Positions 6,331-8,347 of a stretch of 8,347 bases of DNA are shown in pieces; position 1 is the stretch's first letter; each line of letters opens with the position of its first letter. Both the position numbers and the translations under genes were made by a program. The stretch is taken from the NCBI GenBank assembly GCA_009782725.1, contig WRIM01000016.1, positions 1 to 8,347 of the forward strand. The letters are read 5' to 3'. Origin of the DNA: Alphaproteobacteria bacterium. Lineage in GTDB: Bacteria > Pseudomonadota > Alphaproteobacteria > Rs-D84. The notes beneath the pieces were generated by a model, which was not told the origin of the DNA, did not search any database, and saw only the letters and a program-made list of their open reading frames with translations.

Positions 6331-7446
6331 TTATATTCCTTTTATCCATTCGTTGAATTTTTCCAATTCGGAAATTTCTATGAATTCATCCACCGTATGT
6401 GCCTGCGCAATGTTTCCGGGCCCGAACACAATCGTGGGTATGCCAAGCTTTGCAAAGAATCCAGCCTCGGTCGCAAAGCTGACCTTAGCCCCTTTGCCAA
6501 ACATTTTTACAAAGTCCGAATTCGCATCCGCGGCAAAGCTTTCCACATTCACGCCCGGAATAAATTCGACAGAGCACGACGGGTCTTTGCTTTTTATATC
6601 GATATCCAAATCTTTGCAAAGCTTTGCAATATCGTTGTTAAATCCGATGATGTCATTACCCGGAAGATAACGCATCATGTACGACAATTCTGCGCTTCCC
6701 GGAATCTTGTTGACGGCGTCGCCCGCGCAAAGGGTGCCGATATTCACGGTTGTATGATTTGGCGAAAAGCAATCGTCCGGCGCCCAAGATTCCGAATGCT
6801 TTTTAAATATTTCACGCAAAGCGATGTACGCCCGCACAATATATTCCCCCGCATCAACGCCCAATTCCGGATATGCGGAATGCGCGGATTTTCCCGTCAC
6901 ATTAATCTGGGCGCGGAATCCGCCTTTGTGCGCGACGATCGGGGTTAGCTCTGTCGGCTCCATAACTATGCAGCCGCGCGGCTTTGCACCAAAAAAATTA
7001 TCAAAGTTCGATGCGACTAATTGCCTGATTGCGCTGAATCCGCCTTCTTCGTCATGCGTTAATACTATGTGATATGTATTTCCGCTTGCCGCCAATGCAT
7101 CGATATTGGCCAATATTGCGGCAATCGCACCCTTCATGTCGGTCGTCCCGCGCCCATAAAGGCGCGAATCAACAAGCGTCAATTTATGCGGGGGATAATT
7201 CCATTCGTCCGCCGCGGCCGCGACGGTATCCATGTGCCCCGAAAATATAACGCCCGCGCGCACCGGGTCGCCGATTGTCGCCAACAAGCTTGCGCGCTTG
7301 CCGTTCGGCGACATCACCCTGTGCGTCCGCGCGCCGGATTTATCCAATAGTTCTTGAATATAATCCACCGCCGCCATTGTGTCGATTGTTATTGTGGTAT
7401 CGATCGATATCAATTTATCTAAAATTTCAATTGTTTTGTCTATCAT
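6331..7446 (-). CDS. argE: Acetylornithine deacetylase (M20 metallopeptidase family)
   Basis: The enzyme removes the acetyl group from N2-acetylornithine to give ornithine, the linear route to arginine. The 371-residue protein has all M20 metal and catalytic residues: H71 and D73 in SGHMDTV, D103 in GRGTTDMKG, E133 and E134 in HDEEGG, E163 in MEPTE and H350 in AQAHTVDEF. The dimerisation (lid) domain lies at about 177-290 with GKSAHSAYP (185-193). The segments EPTELTPIVAHKGGF and FATEAGFFAKLGIPTIVFGPG are those of ArgE rather than DapE or peptidase T, though succinyl-diaminopimelate desuccinylase is the nearest alternative. Its ATG overlaps the stop of the upstream ORF by 4 bases (ATGA), and trpS follows after one base. 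The upstream ORF ends in an acetyltransferase-like tail, which could be a functional hint about the original neighbour. Confidence 0.9.
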   Translation of the reverse strand: MIDKTIEILDKLISIDTTITIDTMAAVDYIQELLDKSGARTHRVMSPNGKRASLLATIGDPVRAGVIFSGHMDTVAAAADEWNYPPHKLTLVDSRLYGRGTTDMKGAIAAILANIDALAASGNTYHIVLTHDEEGGFSAIRQLVASNFDNFFGAKPRGCIVMEPTELTPIVAHKGGFRAQINVTGKSAHSAYPELGVDAGEYIVRAYIALREIFKKHSESWAPDDCFSPNHTTVNIGTLCAGDAVNKIPGSAELSYMMRYLPGNDIIGFNNDIAKLCKDLDIDIKSKDPSCSVEFIPGVNVESFAADANSDFVKMFGKGAKVSFATEAGFFAKLGIPTIVFGPGNIAQAHTVDEFIEISELEKFNEWIKGI

Positions 7447-7793
7447 TTTACAAATCCTTGATACCGTTTTACGACGCCTGAATCAAATATCCTTATTATA
7501 TCAGATTTTTTCATCAACCACACGTGCGAATTGACGGTTATGCCCGCGCCGGTATCCCCGCCAAGCGTATAGTGTTCTCCAACCGTAGTATCATAGTTTC
7601 CTATGTTTTCCGCATCGAATCTCTTGAAGAATTTCGGAGACAATTCATACCCGTTCAATGTTTCCGAAAACACGTTTATCGCATTTTCGGAAATTTTCGC
7701 AGACGCGATATAATAAGCAAGGTTCGGCCCGATACCCATTCGTTGAAATTCCGGCAGAAGATAGAACGTCTTCATGTTTACAATCTCTGCATC
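7443..7793 (-). other. GNAT acetyltransferase-like tail of the chimeric ORF
   Basis: About 115 codons at the 3' end do not fit an M20 peptidase. They carry FYLLPEFQRMGIGPNLAYYI, which has the Q/R-x-x-G-x-G pyrophosphate loop and the following helix of GNAT motif A, then NVFSETLNGYELSPKFFKRF, plausible as the next strand and helix. The last 50 residues or so are not familiar. The tail shares its stop with an ATGA overlap into argE, so it is the part native to this operon, and the missing N-terminal half of the acetyltransferase has apparently been replaced. Family assignment relies on one strong motif. Confidence 0.55.
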
Positions 7794-8347
7794 ATCGAAA
7801 GTCCGCAAAGTTCCACTCATCTTAACTTCATTAGGAAAAACATTATTCGCATTTCCACCATTAATCGAACAAATAGAAAGAACTGCTTGCTCAAGCGGAT
7901 TTTTATATTTCGTCATAAAAGATTGAGCAAACGAAATAATATTCGCCGCAACTAAAATCGTATCATTTCCCAAATGAGGTTGAGCTGCATGAGTTCCTTT
8001 ACCTTTTATCGTCCAATAAATTTCACAAGTCGCAGCCATCGCAGCAGTTTTTGAAACAGAAAAAACTCCTGTATTTTCTTCCGAATTTATATGCTGAGCA
8101 AAAATCATTTGAGGTTGTAGCTCATTCAGAGATTTATCGTTCAAATCTTTACTGTGCAAAACTCCACTGTCAAGTATTAATTTTGCTCCGCCCGGCAAAA
8201 CTTCTTCGCCTGGTTGGAAAATTAATTTTATAACTCCATTTAATTTGTCAATATTTTTTTGCAAAATCTCCGCCGCTCCAAGTAATATTGCTGTGTGCAT
8301 ATCATGACCGCAAGCGTGCATAACTCCTTCATTTTTTGAACTATAAG
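7443..8347 (-). CDS. Chimeric ORF: M20D amidohydrolase N-part joined to GNAT-like tail (runs off right edge)
   Basis: The frame is open to the right edge, so the true start lies outside; codons before the ATG at 8321 read YSSKNEGV, matching the usual lead-in to HACGHD. Counting from that ATG, the M20D (aminoacylase/IAA-amino acid hydrolase-like) features are HACGHDMHTA (2-11), FQPGEE (36-41), AQHINSEENTG (75-85), the lid motif GKGTHAAQPH (107-116), INGGNANNVFP (153-163) and SGTLRTFD (169-176). Members of this family hydrolyse N-acyl amino acids or peptides with two metal ions. After residue 176 the expected C-terminal catalytic segment with the last metal-binding His is absent. Instead comes FYLLPEFQRMGIG (186-198), the acetyl-CoA-binding motif of GNAT acetyltransferases. 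The M20 part is probably inactive as it stands. The part right of about 7790 is visibly more AT-rich than its neighbours. Confidence 0.75.
   Translation of the reverse strand, partial: YSSKNEGVMHACGHDMHTAILLGAAEILQKNIDKLNGVIKLIFQPGEEVLPGGAKLILDSGVLHSKDLNDKSLNELQPQMIFAQHINSEENTGVFSVSKTAAMAATCEIYWTIKGKGTHAAQPHLGNDTILVAANIISFAQSFMTKYKNPLEQAVLSICSINGGNANNVFPNEVKMSGTLRTFDDAEIVNMKTFYLLPEFQRMGIGPNLAYYIASAKISENAINVFSETLNGYELSPKFFKRFDAENIGNYDTTVGEHYTLGGDTGAGITVNSHVWLMKKSDIIRIFDSGVVKRYQGFVK

Noticed and set aside
5917..6948. Plus-strand 343-codon open frame
   Set aside because: It runs antisense across both trpS and argE, which have complete family motifs. The long frame follows from codon bias and low stop frequency on the opposite strand.

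Overview
The window looks like an ordinary, gene-dense bacterial chromosome segment with a few unusual insertions. Core genes for tRNA modification, membrane proteolysis, arginine metabolism and tryptophan charging sit in tightly packed runs with 1-4 base overlaps. The tilS-ftsH order, the CGCG-rich coding style and the Gram-negative envelope proteins (lipobox and Sec signals) fit an alphaproteobacterium, possibly an uncultured host-associated one. That placement is inference from gene order and composition only. All genes end with ordinary stop codons, and TGA is used as a stop.

Left edge (1-119): the first codons of a LOG-family (Rossmann-fold nucleotide hydrolase-like) gene run leftward off the window. 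It diverges from tilS across only about 40-50 bases. Plus-strand run (120-4277): tilS, ftsH, a short-chain dehydrogenase and a glyoxalase-II-like metallo-beta-lactamase follow one another with TAATG, ATGA and TAATG junctions, so they are very probably one translationally coupled operon. FtsH keeps its protease site and ATPase motifs, but its central pore phenylalanine is replaced by isoleucine.

Middle (4275-5326): a 173-base imperfect palindrome starts exactly at the stop codon of the metallo-hydrolase gene. Its 20-base terminal inverted repeats are flanked by TA dinucleotides, which resembles a non-autonomous transposon (MITE). A near-consensus extended -10 promoter follows at once and drives two small envelope genes: a lipoprotein built of 11-residue helical repeats and a secreted protein with repeated Glu-Trp-Lys motifs. 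A GC-rich hairpin with A and T tracts on its two sides ends both this unit and the convergent operon.

Minus-strand run (5325-8347): an M20 peptidase-like ORF, argE (acetylornithine deacetylase) and trpS are packed with a 4-base overlap and a 1-base gap. The M20 ORF enters from the right edge and seems chimeric. Its first part is a clear M20D aminoacyl amidohydrolase in AT-rich DNA. Near 7790 it changes, in frame, into a tail carrying an acetyltransferase (GNAT) motif, and the last M20 catalytic segment is missing. This is either a recombination scar or fusion, or an assembly artefact. I saw no tRNA, rRNA, CRISPR array, phage gene or transposase.
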